Source: Tetmemena sp. SeJ-2015 (Eukaryota; Ciliophora; Spirotrichea; Sporadotrichida; Oxytrichidae). From it: a stretch of DNA of 64,000 bases. Location of the stretch: the NCBI GenBank assembly GCA_027382625.1, contig JAJKFJ010020742.1, positions 1 through 64,000 of the forward strand, written 5' to 3'. A program made the position numbers and the translations under genes. Under the pieces are notes generated by a model. The model did no database searches. It worked only from the letters and a program-made list of their open reading frames with translations, and was not told where the DNA came from. Of this stretch, positions 36,702-47,918 are shown one piece after another. Positions within the stretch are counted from its first letter, which is position 1; the number at the start of each line of letters is the position of its first letter.

Positions 36702-38086
36702 TCATTGGATGATTTCCTTATCCTTTGAGGGGAGGGCGCATGCCTTGGTGACATCAGGAATCAGAGCAATCTGAGCCTCGAGGAATGTCAAGAAAGTCTG
36801 GGCATCACAAGGACCTGCAGCTGCGCAGCCTCCGAGTTGGATATCTGCATCATTGAATTGGGCTTCAACTACTAACTTTCCAGTCTTGTCTGTGGAGAGC
36901 TCAATAACCATGGTTGAAGCAGGGTGCGAGGATGCCTGGAGAATCTCAAGGTTTGAGGCAGACTTAGTTTTTCCCATTAAGCCGGATTGGATGAGTCTGA
37001 TGTTAAGATCGTGAGCAACCATCACAAAGTAAAAGAAAGTATACTACTATCATTAGCAAGATTAAAGTAAGAGGGCTTCTCATCTGCGTTGTTTCTGGCT
37101 TGAGAATCAGCATGCATATCTTCTTCTCTTTGCTTAGAGGCCAATTTGTAGAAAGCGGTGTGCTCGTATTGCATTTGACCAAGGAAGGATTTGATCTAGT
37201 CGTGAGTTTGCTTAATGAATTGGTTCGAGGCGATAAAGTTCAAAGTCTGGTCCTGAGCGACGTAGAAGTTGAAGAGCATGGTCTTTATTCCATCGCATTG
37301 AGTGACATCATCATCTGTGAAGTCAAAAGAAAGAGCCACATTGTGCAAATCAGCCCATTTCAAGTAGGCACAGAAGTTAAGGGCGCCTGGCACATCTAGA
37401 GTAAGGCCAGAAAGGGTGTTAAGTCTGGTAAGGAAGGTTTTGTAGGTAGTCTGCACGTTTGTGGTAAAAGTGTTATAGTTATCAGTGATAGCTTTGTTGA
37501 AGGCGGGGCAGTTTTATTCATTCAAGTTGAGAATAAGATCATCTTGAGCTCCCATCACATTAATTGGGAACACATTGAATCCATTAATCAAGGCCAGATT
37601 TCCGAGCTCCTGTTACCAGGCTGTCCACTGATCATTGAGTACGTTATCCAAAGGAGGTACAGCGTTCTTCTGTTGCCAATCAGTGAGAGTGTTGATATTT
37701 GTGTATGGGGGATAAAGTCCATGAAGGTGAGCTTGAGCGCTAACGATATTCTCAGCGTTGAAGGTAGTTTGGATCCAGAGTTGGTTGATGTCGAAGGAGT
37801 AGTTTAAGAAACTGGCATCCTGGTAATATCTTGTTCTCAGCTCCTGACCCACGATGAAGGCTTGTCTTTGGCCGAGGGAAGTCACTTGATTAGTGAACTT
37901 TGGCTCGTCTGCTGCGTTCTTAGTCTTGCCATACAAAACCTGAGGAGTTGTGGCTCCTGGTCCGGTGAGATCCAAAACTAGCGAGAAAGTTTAGCCAACT
38001 CTGGAGGGCTCCTTAGTTCTGACCAGTCCAAGAGTGCAGAGAACAAGAAGGAGCGAAGCTTATTTAACAGTGAGGGATTTGTTCAT
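36702..38086 (-). CDS. Secreted histidine acid phosphatase-like protein lacking catalytic residues
   Basis: A 448-residue frame (38086 to TGA 36702) after one 38-bp IES is removed. An N-terminal signal peptide (about 1-22, ASLLLVLCTLGL) is followed by the histidine acid phosphatase fold: LTSLGQRQAFIVGQELRTRY and IVSAQAHLHGLYPP align with LAP/PAP-type enzymes, and a late VMVAHD matches the HD motif. However, the catalytic RHGxRxP position reads GPGATTP, and the second arginine motif (R-S/T-x-x-x-R-T) is replaced by QTTFNAEN. The nucleophilic histidine and the phosphate-binding arginines are therefore absent, so the protein is probably not a working phosphatase. It may be a secreted or surface pseudoenzyme. 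Several cysteines in the second half could form disulfides. Two in-frame TAA lie in the first 35 codons. Confidence 0.85.
37033..37070 (-). other. 38-bp IES, 7-bp pointer AAAGTAA
   Basis: AAAGTAA at 37026-37032 and 37064-37070. The insert contains in-frame TGA and removes cleanly to join DEKPSYF to VMVAHD, restoring the HD motif context. Confidence 0.9.
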
Positions 38087-38089
38087 GAT

Positions 38090-38440
38090 AAATTATTATA
38101 TAATAAGATGCGCAGAAATCATTTTATTCCATCTAGCTTTTACCTCGTATCTCAAACTCATATTATGATGAGATAATCGAAAGCACTGATGAAGCGATAA
38201 GAGTTCTTCAATTCGAATTAAATATTATACATTCTATTATTCCCATAATCATTGTGATTTAATTCAAAATTTAAAGCCAATTAAGATATTTTATACTCTA
38301 CAATTTCATAAATGAATTATTTTTATAAAGCATCATTAGTTTAATTTTACTTAAAAGATTCTTTATTTATTAAATAAACTATTTATATAGGGAAAAAAGT
38401 GTGCAATAATATAGGCTTAAGTGTCTTTTGAATATCTATT
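38090..38440. other. AT-rich intergenic DNA
   Basis: Upstream of the acid-phosphatase-like start. AT-rich with no coding-like island. It probably holds the promoter, but no motif can be named. Confidence 0.4.
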
Positions 38441-38446
38441 TACATC

Positions 38447-38615
38447 GTGAATTGTTTTATTGGGGTCCCAGTTAGGAGAACACCTCTCGGTGCTTTATTA
38501 TCGCCGTTACAGGCTTTAATTTACAATTATTGTGGATCCACAAGTCTTCCACGCCCGATTTTCACTATTGCTACATGTTTACGAACTCCAGGATTCTCAC
38601 CACGCTCTGTATTTT
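38447..38615 (-). CDS. Isolated coding-like segment, unknown
   Basis: A GC-richer island that is open on the minus strand in the ciliate code (ENPGVRKHVAIVKIGRGRLV, then DPQQLQIKACNGDNKAPRG) and also on the plus strand in the standard code. Composition suggests a single MDS of some gene, perhaps stranded by scrambling, or a piece of a mobile element. I cannot link it to a neighbour or family. Confidence 0.3.
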
Positions 38616-38759
38616 TCAAAAAGACCAAAACTACTCAAAAATAATTTATCATGTATGCGCTTCATGACGCTGTTTTAGCAAGTTAGATTATTAATAAACA
38701 AGCACTTCATAATATTAGTAATGATAGTTAATTTGTAAATTATTGGCGTTGCAAAGGAG

Positions 38760-39415
38760 TTAGAAAATTTCGGAAGACATTAAGGTCTGTCCGAGTCTCT
38801 TCTCCTCATACTTAACACCAAGGAATAAACTAGCAACAACTATTTCCTCAATTTGGCAGCTGGCCACCTCGGAAACTGTCTCGTATCTCATGTAGTTAAG
38901 TGCTACCTGTGTGGCTTTGCTCTTGACTGAGCTAGGGGATTCTTTGAAAACAAAATGAATGATAATGTGTGAAGTCAACAGAAGGCAAGAAAGGTTGGAT
39001 AGATTTGACAGAAATTACGATTTAATCGAACATTAATGCCTGACCACCGATTCTAAACTCCAATTGTCTTAGCACTTGGCATTCCACCTATCTTAGCTGA
39101 TAAGAGCCATCTGCCTTCTCTCCTGACTCACCGCTCAACTGGATATTTACTCCTACTCATTAAAATCTAACTGTGCCTTAATATGAATAATACGAGTTTT
39201 GCGAGGTCGGAAATCTTGAAAGCGACTCTTTCCAAGTATTTGGAAGAGAGATTGAGGATTGTGAGAGCAGCCAGTTTGGCTTCACTAAGCATAAGAATAT
39301 TGTTCTCTCCTTTAGGATTCTTGGAGGCTAAGAGGACACTGTCCTGCAAATCCGAACTGGATGATAAACTGAACAAATATCTGTTTATGTTGCTCATCGT
39401 CAGGGATAACACTGA
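38760..39415 (-). CDS. Cyclin-like protein, MDSs in scrambled order
   Basis: Three minus-strand blocks carry parts of a cyclin-box protein, but in permuted order. Block A (38970-38778): SPSSVKSKATQVALNYMRYE ... IVVASLFLGVKYEEK, like the first half of an N-terminal cyclin box. Block B (39163-39020): KYPVESGEKADGSYQLRQVE then CQVLRQLEFRIG, like the following cyclin helix. Block C (39410-39165): INRYLFSLSSSSDLQDSVLL ... SEAKLAALTILNLSSKYLER, like the second cyclin fold. Expected protein order is A-B-C, while 5' to 3' on the minus strand the DNA gives C-B-A. A 6-bp pointer TTAATG ends A (38778-38783) and begins B (39158-39163) in the same codon phase, supporting the A-to-B join. Closest family feeling is cyclin T/L/C type; no start was found. 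Confidence 0.5.
39131..39137 (-). other. 7-bp IES, pointer CTCA
   Basis: CTCA at 39127-39130 and 39134-39137 (minus TGAG). Removing 7 bp, including one pointer, eliminates a TGA and joins KYPVE to SGEKADGSY in the cyclin-like gene. Confidence 0.55.
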
Positions 39416-39889
39416 TAACAAATATTTTATAGTGACAATAAAATATAATTTTTTCTCCCTCCAATCTATGGAATCGTGATGACTTAAAAATTAATTACTA
39501 TATACAAGCACTTTAAAAGTTAAAAAAAGATTATGAGGTCTTATTTAGCAAATTTCAGCTTCATAAGTATATAATCTTATTTAATCGATCTAAACTTTAC
39601 TCTTTTCTGCTGCTGAAAGACTTAACAAAAGATTAGTTAATAGCACACTTTCCTTTAGAAGCAAATTATATCTGTTTTAAAGATATTAATAATTTAAAAT
39701 ACAGTACACATCAAGTTTAGCAATGCCTAACTTTTATGGATAATTAAGAGAGTTGGTTAATTTTTTTCACAATATATTTAATTCCCCAAAATCAATGAAA
39801 ATATAAATACACATTTAAGAAAAAGAAGATAAATCTTAAAATATAATTTTAAGATACATTTCTGTAAATATAGTATTTTTTGCTAAACA

Positions 39890-40453
39890 CATTTTAATTA
39901 TGATAGAGAGACCTTGTATTTGTTGAATACTGTGAGGACTGCATCGACCATGGATTGCTTAAGGGTAAGAAGACTATTGTGGATGGCGTTCTAAAGTGCG
40001 GATTCTGACACCTTATTTTACAGATTCATTTGTTCTACCTCTCTTTTTTACACTCCCATCTCGCATACGAATGCTGCGCTGCTCATTAATCATATATATT
40101 TATTTGGCTTCTCTCGTTTGAGAAGCTCTCGTCATTCATGGTTGCATCTGTGTCTGCGTGAGAGACGGAGGTGTGTCTGGTGATGAGGAGGCTAGACTCG
40201 TGGGTCTCTTCATCGCAATTTTCGTTGTCGCAGACAAACTTTGTCTGGTGTTATGATTTCTTCATCTTTAAGTTCTTTACTTTCTTGATCTGTTTTGTTC
40301 GAGATCCCTGCTCTTGCTTGCTCTCCTGATTCTTAATTTCAAATTATATATTAAATTAATTTGAGGCCTGGATCTGATTTTGGGAGCAGCCTTCTTCATA
40401 ATCTGTGAAAGCTGGAGGACGATCTTAGAATCGAGAGTGCTTTATAAGAACAT
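39890..40453 (-). CDS. Small uncharacterised protein
   Basis: Start ATG 40453 (MFLQSTLDSKIVLQLSQIMK), then a basic segment (KKAAPKIRSRPQ), an IES near 40325-40355, NQESKQEQGSRTKQIKKVKN, a cysteine pair (FVCDNENCDEE), a second IES near 40075-40110, and a helical end (MNLQNKVSESALQNAIHNSL, MVDAVLTVFNKYKVSLSQ). The true stop is not evident because TAG/TAA are read through and no TGA follows for several hundred bases of AT-rich DNA; the 3' end probably lies at an unrecognised IES. No family recognised. Confidence 0.45.
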
Positions 40454-40459
40454 ATTTAT

Positions 40460-41110
40460 TCTAATGGGGATTAGTTGAATAAATGGATACACAAGGAAAT
40501 TTGAAGAAATGTATTGACCTTCAATCAGATAATAGACCATATATACAATTTTCTAGGGGACCCTCTTTTTTTATAACTTCAAATTTTAGAATTATAATAA
40601 AAAGGAAACTTCTTTTCTGATAACACAAAAAAAATTTATTTTGCACTTTAATAAGAGACTTATAATTATTTAAAATAATTGGTCATATATATATATAGGG
40701 GAATAAGGGAAGCCAATTTTTCATTATCGAATATAAGAAAGGCCCGTAATTTTAATTGATATTGAAAGTCCTTATTTCTACCCGATAACGTTCTGATCTT
40801 AAAAAACACATGCTATAAATTGAAGCTCTCTTTATATTGCTTAAAATAAAATATACAAACTTACTTTTTAATCATTATAATATGATGAATAATTGAATAC
40901 ATTAATAAGTTTAAACTCTCATAATTATCATCCAAAAAAACACTTCATGAATTTTTATTATATTAGTTTTTATTTGAACACATAAACATCATGAACTCAA
41001 TCCAAATTTGTGAACAAAATCAACCCTAAAGCACTCTCTGATAACTTACAAATCTTTTATTTGGGGCCTTATAGAATCAAAAGTTATAATATGTAAATCG
41101 AATATATGTT
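40460..41110. other. AT-rich intergenic DNA
   Basis: AT-rich, including an (at)n tract near 40690 and C-run ggggaccctc near 40557. No coding-like island. Confidence 0.45.
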
Positions 41111-41118
41111 TATAATCT

Positions 41119-44100
41119 TCAAAATGAGAAATCTAAGTTTCCTTCTTACTAATAAACCTTCTAGTGACTACTATTCTATATTTTGTTATTCATTTCTTCT
41201 TCCTCCTCTAAGGTGAATTGAGGAATTTTCTAAAAAGAAATTTGCTCCCTCAGTCCCTCAATTTCTTCATTTGCGTCTTTTAGCTATGTGCTTAAATAAT
41301 ATTGTTTGCTTTTATTTAATGAGAATAAAAGATGTGATGGATATCATGCTATTAGAATTCTGGTAAAGACAGAGTTCATCCTCTTCATCTTCGTTGTATA
41401 GAGTTTTACGGGGTTTCTTTTAATCAGTTTGCTACTTTAGTTAAACTTTAAATATAGGAGAGTAATTTGCATATTATTTATAGTTAAGATAGGCTGCTGA
41501 CGTGGCCTTCTTTGGAAGAATATCGGATCGCAGAGGCTCTTATGTTGTTATTACGCTCCATTAAGAATGCCTAACTTGAGCGTATATTTAATTGTTTCAA
41601 ATCTTACAAATTATCATTAAAACCTATATTCAGGAGATCTTTACCATCATAATTAAAAATAATTAAATCACCCTTTTGCTGTAGTCTGGCACTGGTCAAG
41701 CTCCCCACAAAATCCATAGATTCCTTCAGATCCTCAGATTAAGCTGCACTCACTATGAAGGGATTTATAATTTGCTCTTGAGCTTTCTTAGAATCTATCT
41801 GCTGCTTCTGAAACTAGTACAATCTAACAAAAATAAATGGCATATTAAATAAAACTAGATGAATTTGTTTCCTTAGGTATTCTGCTAGTACAAAGTCTCA
41901 GCAAATATCTAAGGAGTGGCTCCATCTTCACTATTATCTTCAAAACTTGCATCATCGTTATCCTCATATCTGATAGGATCTTCGTTATCATTACTCAAAA
42001 TTGTTTCGCAATTTCGAGATATAAATTTATTGTATCATCTTGGTCAAATTTCTAATGCCTATCTTATTCGGGAGAAGAGTTCAGCTCCGCAAATTCATCA
42101 TCGATGTCATCTTCATAAAAGACCTAGAATCTTTTTGCCTGGGCATCTAACGAAGGCTGCTAACCTAACTGCAGCTGCTACAGATCTTTGAAAATGTTGG
42201 GCTAAGGACTTGAATTCTGCTAATTAGAAGGTATCGAAGTTAATCAAATAAGCAATAAATTTAAGTTTGCTAAATTTCTTCAGACATCTAATTATTGGCA
42301 GAAGCATGACTTTGTAGGAACTTTTCCTCATTTTAAATAGCTTTAGACAAATCAGTCATAGTAATCATTCCAAAATCAGATACTTTCGCCTGCGGTTAAT
42401 ACTCGAAAGCCTTTGCCTCTATTCCTTTCATTTGAATGTTATTTTGTCCAAAGCTAGGGGAACCTTCCTTTTTCTCTTCATTGTTATTGTTATGAATCTT
42501 TTTTTCATTTAAGATTGGTTTAGTTTCATTCTTTTGAATTTCTTAAAGAAGCTCAAAACTTGACTTAACTTTCAGTTGCTGATTTTAGAGTTTCTAATAG
42601 CCCCTCTTTGGAGTCTCATACTATTTGCCTCCATGATGGTCTGGCTTAAACTGATCGATCAACGACTCTTGATTCATTCTACCCTATCGATGATCGATGC
42701 TATGCTAAGGTGAGATCTCATCTGTCATTGGATTTAAATACTAAATACATAGCTCATTCCCTAAATGATTTATGAGCTCTTCCTCATCCTCATAGATGAA
42801 ATCATTCTCATCATCGTTCAATGAATCTTTTGATTCTTGAATCTACTGCTATTACTTTTGAGGAAGTTTCCCAGTAGTTTAACCTTACCTCCCAATTGTG
42901 GAGTTTGGAATCTGATGCTTATCTTTGAGATTGCTTGCCTTCTGTCTCAAATTTTAAGGAGTTGAGATGCTCTAGTACTTCGTGTTTATGGAGCTTCCAC
43001 CACTCCAATCCGTACCTTGCTTATTAAGAGTGATGGCTGTTGACTTCATCTGAGAGCTAGTGAGTCCTTATTGGGATGATTATATCAACAAGGATGACTT
43101 CTTTGCCTAACCACCCTTGCCTATTATCTTTTGAGTTTGCCCCTTTTAAGCCTACGTATCAGTGAACTAAGGCTGAATTAAGTGCTAATCCTTGAAGAAG
43201 CCTTCTCTTGTGAGCTTATCTCCATCTTCTTCCAACTCATCCCTTTCCTCTAAAACGTCCAAATCAGCATGCTTGAAGGTGTTAACTTAATTCTGAGAAC
43301 TCTAAATTTAGAGCTTGAGCTATTGCAAATCTGGAATTGAGGTGCTATTCATATTTGAATTCATCCCTCCAAACTGGTCTAGCGAATTTTGACTTAATTT
43401 ATATTTCCTTATTCGAGGATCTACTAAAGACATATTCTAAATTATTTGCTCTCCAAAGTTTAGAGAAGAACTTAGGGGCTAGAGTTGAGAAGAATTACCT
43501 TGCTTTTATATTGGAGTATGTTCTTAGCTCTTAATAAAACTTTTCCTTTAAAAGATGTGAGCTATATATTTACAATTTCCCATTAGTTATATTTGGAAAT
43601 TGTGAAGCTGAGCCTTTGCGATTAATAAACTCATTCTAAGTCATATTTGCTCTTTCTTTGTTATCCAGAGAATGTAAATTAGTCTGACTTCTGAATTGAA
43701 GATCATTAGCGAGCTCATTTTGATTCTCACCTTGCTCATCATTTTTGAAGTTTATGTTTCTCCTAGATATCAGAATAGGTTAGCTATTTGCTCTATGTAG
43801 CTCTTACTCAGTATTCTACCTTTTCAAATTAATCTTTCTTACTCTAAACGTGTTATCAGTTGACTTTCGCTCTGAGTTCATTTCAAGACCACTTAGCGAA
43901 TACTCTCTAGGCATAAGCTAAGTTTGGTTGTCGCCTCTAGTCATAGATTTAGGCTGCCCCATGCTCAGACCGACCGTATCTCTCATCTAAGAACTGGATT
44001 GAATCACACTTCTCTCTATTCTCTGACTTCTAATTTCAGTGGATGCTATTTTCTCAAGCATTTTATTCTTCTCATTTAGCTCTTGTCTTAACCTTATTAT

Positions 44101-45314
44101 CTCTTGATTGGCATTCTTCAGATTTCTTTCAAAGTTTCTCTTTGAAATCGTTTAAATATATCATCCATATGCTCATATTGTATACTTATTTGTTTGGCTT
44201 GAATTAGGAAGTATTGATTCTAGCTTGATAGTCTGGTTTTAAAATTTATGGTTAAGCTTTTGAATGTTTCCTACTATGGTTTGCGTTTAATCCTTGTTTA
44301 TTACTATTTAAAGACCTTTCTTGTTAACTTTAGGCAAGTTTAAAAATGAATATAGCAAAACATCTAATTATTCATAATAGTTGATACGATACTATGTCTG
44401 CAGCTTATTCATCTTTTTGTGAGATCTTGAATCTTGGCTGCCTGCGAATACTGGCTCTTCGTCCTCTTGTAATTTATAATAAAAAAGAGAGAGTGAAAGA
44501 GAGACTGTGATATAAATTTTTGTAGATCTTCATCAGGCACGTTTTGAATAATTCCTGTGGCTTCTCCAAAGTTTTCAAAAGAGTCCATCGATCCATTCAT
44601 GCGATGATTTACTCTTTAATTATTAACAGTCGTATTACTTCCCATCTACAGGTCTCTTAGACCTTACTTTCGCATTTACCCTCGAGAGTAGTTTTACGAA
44701 TCGTTTGACTTGTATTGGTTTCTTAAGTTTCTCACTGAGAAATTCTCCCTCAAATATTAAATTAAGAATAATCTAATAAATCTGCAAACTATAAAGCTAA
44801 TTGATAAATAATAGTTGTGCTCTTGCTTTTAATCTTCAGTGGAGTCTGCAATTGATTTAAGCTACTTCTTATGATATACATTTCTGGAGGAAATATCCAA
44901 ATTTTGGTCTATAGAATTATTCCTCTGTAGGAATGCTTGCGAAGGTTTTGAAAAGTGAGATAAAGGTGTAGACACCAAAAGATCATGAACTTGGTTAGTC
45001 AAATGTGTGAGTCCTCCTTGCGAGACCTCGGCATGTGATTAATTACTCTGTCTTTTCTGGTAGAGTGAACTCTTACTATTATTAATTTGTGGATTAGTCA
45101 AAAAGGGCAAGTTAGAGGTACTTTGAATTCTAGATTAGTTGCTGTTGTTGTTGTTGTCTTGAATTTGAATGATCCTTCTTTGGTCTTATTAAAGTCTTTG
45201 CTTAATTCTATTGGCTCTTTCCTCTAATCTCTCTTCCATTTTGCTGTTGTGGCCAGACTTGTAGTTTATCAAACACTCATCGTCCTCATTTCTTTCTTGA
45301 GAGAGACTGCTCAT
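41119..45314 (-). CDS. Very large Q/N/S-rich protein, function unknown
   Basis: Start ATG 45314 (MSSLSQERNEDDECLINYKS), stop TGA 41119. One frame is open from about 43380 to 42260 without a single TGA, about 370 codons containing many TAA/TAG. Features in order: an N-terminal basic helix (KMEERLEERANRIKQRL); disordered N/Q/S stretches; HRMNGSMDSFENFGEATGII; a short coiled coil near 44110 (NANQEIIRLRQELNEKNKML); a long disordered region with GGMNSNMNSTSIPDLQQLKL; acidic FIYEDEEELINHLGNE; acidic segments near 42100 and 41960; and a C-terminal charged helix (KDANEEIEGLREQI). IESs are indicated by frame switches near 44470-44500, 43400-43600, 42010 and 41300-41700. No catalytic domain is seen; it may be a cytoskeletal scaffold, but that is a guess. 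Confidence 0.65.
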
Positions 45315-45430
45315 TCGGTGAATCCCTTCTATTTTTCTCACTTTTATTTTTTTGTGGCCAGAAAGTTTTCAAAGCTCACGTCCTCATTCTTTCTGAGGGT
45401 GCTCATTCGTGAATCTTAGCTACCATCTAA
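45311..45430 (-). repeat. Imperfect direct repeat around two ATG-containing segments
   Basis: Minus-strand GATTCACCGAATGAGCAGTC at about 45325 and GATTCACGAATGAGCACCCT at about 45416 begin two similar 45-bp segments, each running on into an AGAAAGAA(A)TGAGGACG motif. The first encodes the start of the downstream gene, the second a parallel MSTLRKNEDVSFENF. It looks like a local duplication of a 5' MDS. Confidence 0.6.
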
Positions 45431-45479
45431 GGGCCCTTTACCTTAAATTATTATTTAAAAACTATTTAAAAAAGAAGAC

Positions 45480-47648
45480 TATATCTTTGAAATACCTCTC
45501 TAAAAAAAAGTAAATGTGTACTATGAATTTATCTTTTGTTAGGACAGATTATATTTTCTTCTTCCTGCTAATTCCTAACAGTTTTTCTCTCTTAGTTATT
45601 GAGTAATCTGCCTTGTCTTAGATTTTTTAGCTACCTTTATAAATATAGCAATAGATTTGAATAAAACTTCTCTCTTTGCTTTTGCTGAGTGGGATAGATT
45701 CCTAGTTATTTGAAATTACTGTTTCTGATATGGACTGCTGCTTGGTTTGGGAATCTTATTCATCTTGACTTTAAATTTTATTTGGCTTTGGAATTTAAGA
45801 TATTTATTGAGATCTGATTGGCGATAGTAAAGACTGCTGCTTAGTTATCTTCTACAGCTACTTAAAAATAAAAAAGACATCATAATTGTTATTACTTTCC
45901 AGTTTTCCTCTCGAAGACAGCTTCCTCCTAATTATTTATACTCCCCAAGGAAAGTCTTTCTTTATGACTCTATGGTGCTTGCAGGCTGTCAAGATTAAAT
46001 TAAGAGGCATAAAAATGATATTTAAAATATTGAAGATTTTTCTTTAAAATGGCATCGGACTTTCTTTCTTGAAACAGCTCACTCTCTTGCAAGTTAAAAA
46101 TAAATAATGTATGATAGTTGTGGCTTCTGTCCCATCCATCCTGAGCTAAAGATTTCTTCTTCTTTTTCAAGCTCATCATAAATGTGATAATAGCATTCAT
46201 TAAAATAAAAATCTCTCTTATTCTTATCTCTCCAAGTATTGACCTTACTTTTGAGTGGTCTTTTAATTTGTTTCCCTTTTGGTGCCTCTGCTAGAAACAG
46301 AAGCCAGCTCATTGATTTCACTGTTTTATTGGTAAATAGTCTGTGGCTTTGCCATTTACTTCCTAGGTTGCTGGCCTTAACTTTGCTGGTTATAGTTAAG
46401 GTAAGCAGTTGTACTTGACTTCTTAAGTTTTTCATTTCTTCTTTGCTACTGCTCTTCAGAAGCTGGCATGTCCTTGGGTATCTAAGGAGTAACCTTTTAT
46501 CTTTGGATATTTTGAGCCGCTCTTTTATTCATTAAATTCTGATTACTTGCTTAGGATTAAGTTGAGCTACTCTTCCCACTACCAAAATTACAAGCATAGT
46601 TATTTTAAACTAAAGTGAAGAGGATTTTATTAAGAAATTATAAGATTCCCATAAGCTTCAAAATTTCCTTCAATATCATCATCATCATCGGCCTAATTAT
46701 TTCTGGAGATATTTTTATCTTATTTCGTGTCGTACTACTACTAATCTTGGCTTTCATCGCTCAAATGCGGATAAGGATTTCTCTCATCGCTAAACTGACT
46801 CTCGTTTTTTATCCTTCGCCTTTTATCTTCTCTGTATTCAAAAATCCTGTGCTCTTATTGAATTGGTGTATTTTTAGTTTTTTTCTAATTGAGTTGCTAA
46901 CTTTCTTAAGAAAGTAGAGAAACCCTATTTTCATATACATATCATATTATTTATATAATAGAATATATTTTGGTGCTTCCTGACGGGTTGCACTTTATTT
47001 GTGAGACGATTGATTTACTGGTGCGTCTGACCCTTGCCGATTATTTAGGATTACTAGTCTGAAGAATCCTTAAGGGCATTTGAAGTGAGGTAGTTGGATG
47101 GATTTATTTTCTAATTCTACAAGACAGAGCTCTACTTTGCCGTGAACACTTACTCTCCCGAGTCTTAAGCTAGGTGGTGAGAGATTTATGCCAGCTTCTA
47201 ACTCTACTATCTACAAAATAATTATTATAATGAAAAGAAAGATATTTAAAAGATAATTAAATCTACTCAAAGTTTGCTGTTTGTCTTGAATAGTGGCCTT
47301 GATCTCACTCATGGAGGGACTTGAAGTTAATTCCTGGAATTTGGACTGGGAGAGTGGCTTATCATAGTGAGAAGTTCTCTTGCTCTTCTACTCCTGGCTA
47401 CTAGATTGAATTTAAATTTGCTCCTGATTAGTTGAAGTCTGTTTTCGCTTTGAATTTGTCGGCTAAGTGTTGGTTTGAGTATTGCTGTCCGTAATTTATT
47501 GATCCTTGCTGGCTTTCTACTTCTGCTGCATAACTAAAAGAAGTTAAATAGATTATGAGTATTGCATAGGGTAGGTGAATTTATCTTTGGGAGTCTTATT
47601 TGCGGATGGAGTGCCACTTGCTGCTGGCTTATTGACTCTTGAATTCAT
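45480..47648 (-). CDS. Q/S-rich disordered protein, function unknown
   Basis: Start ATG 47648 (MNSRVNKPAASGTPSANKTP). Coding character in the ciliate code continues to about 45480. It includes ITDSNTQTNTQPTNSKRKQT, a stretch near 46800-46620 (NESQFSDERNPYPHLSDESQ, then QADDDDIEGNFEAYGNLIIS), PASEEQQQRRNEKLKKSSTT near 46440, and KITKQQSLLSPIRSQQ near 45830. IESs with frame changes occur near 47200-47250, 46190-46220 and 45850-45900. The whole protein is hydrophilic and low-complexity with no recognised domain. The 3' end is uncertain; it abuts the next minus-strand gene, with which it could be continuous. Confidence 0.5.
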
Positions 47649-47659
47649 AACTGATTCAC

Positions 47660-47915
47660 TCTCTCAATTTAATAATCTAAAATATCCCCTCAACTTTAGT
47701 TGCAACAAGATTAAAATTATTTAAATTAGAGTCAATTTAAATACATTCATTTGAAAAGCAGTTAAAAGATATTTAGATGCTTCTATTTCATTGAAATCAT
47801 ACCTAAAATTCTCAAAATTAAGAATGATAAATACTAAATAGTTTTTTCTTTAAATAGTTGAACTCTCTGAATAATAAATAATTGAGCTTTATAATAAAAT
47901 ATTAGTTTAAAGAAA
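47660..47915. promoter_or_regulatory. Divergent intergenic region
   Basis: A 270-bp AT-rich gap between divergent starts at 47648 (minus) and 47919 (plus). It must hold both 5' regions if both genes are expressed as read; no motif can be assigned. Confidence 0.4.
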
Positions 47916-47918
47916 ATC

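Noticed and set aside
39785..39795. ccccaaaa as telomere or telomere-bearing transposon end
   Set aside because: A single copy of the 8-mer in AT-rich DNA, not a repeated C4A4 tract; no transposase frame nearby.
46615..46917. Hydrophobic plus-strand frame of 100 codons that looks like a membrane protein
   Set aside because: It is the complement of a minus-strand acidic Q/D/S-rich coding block (NESQFSDERNPYPHLSDESQ) that continues on both sides in the ciliate code.
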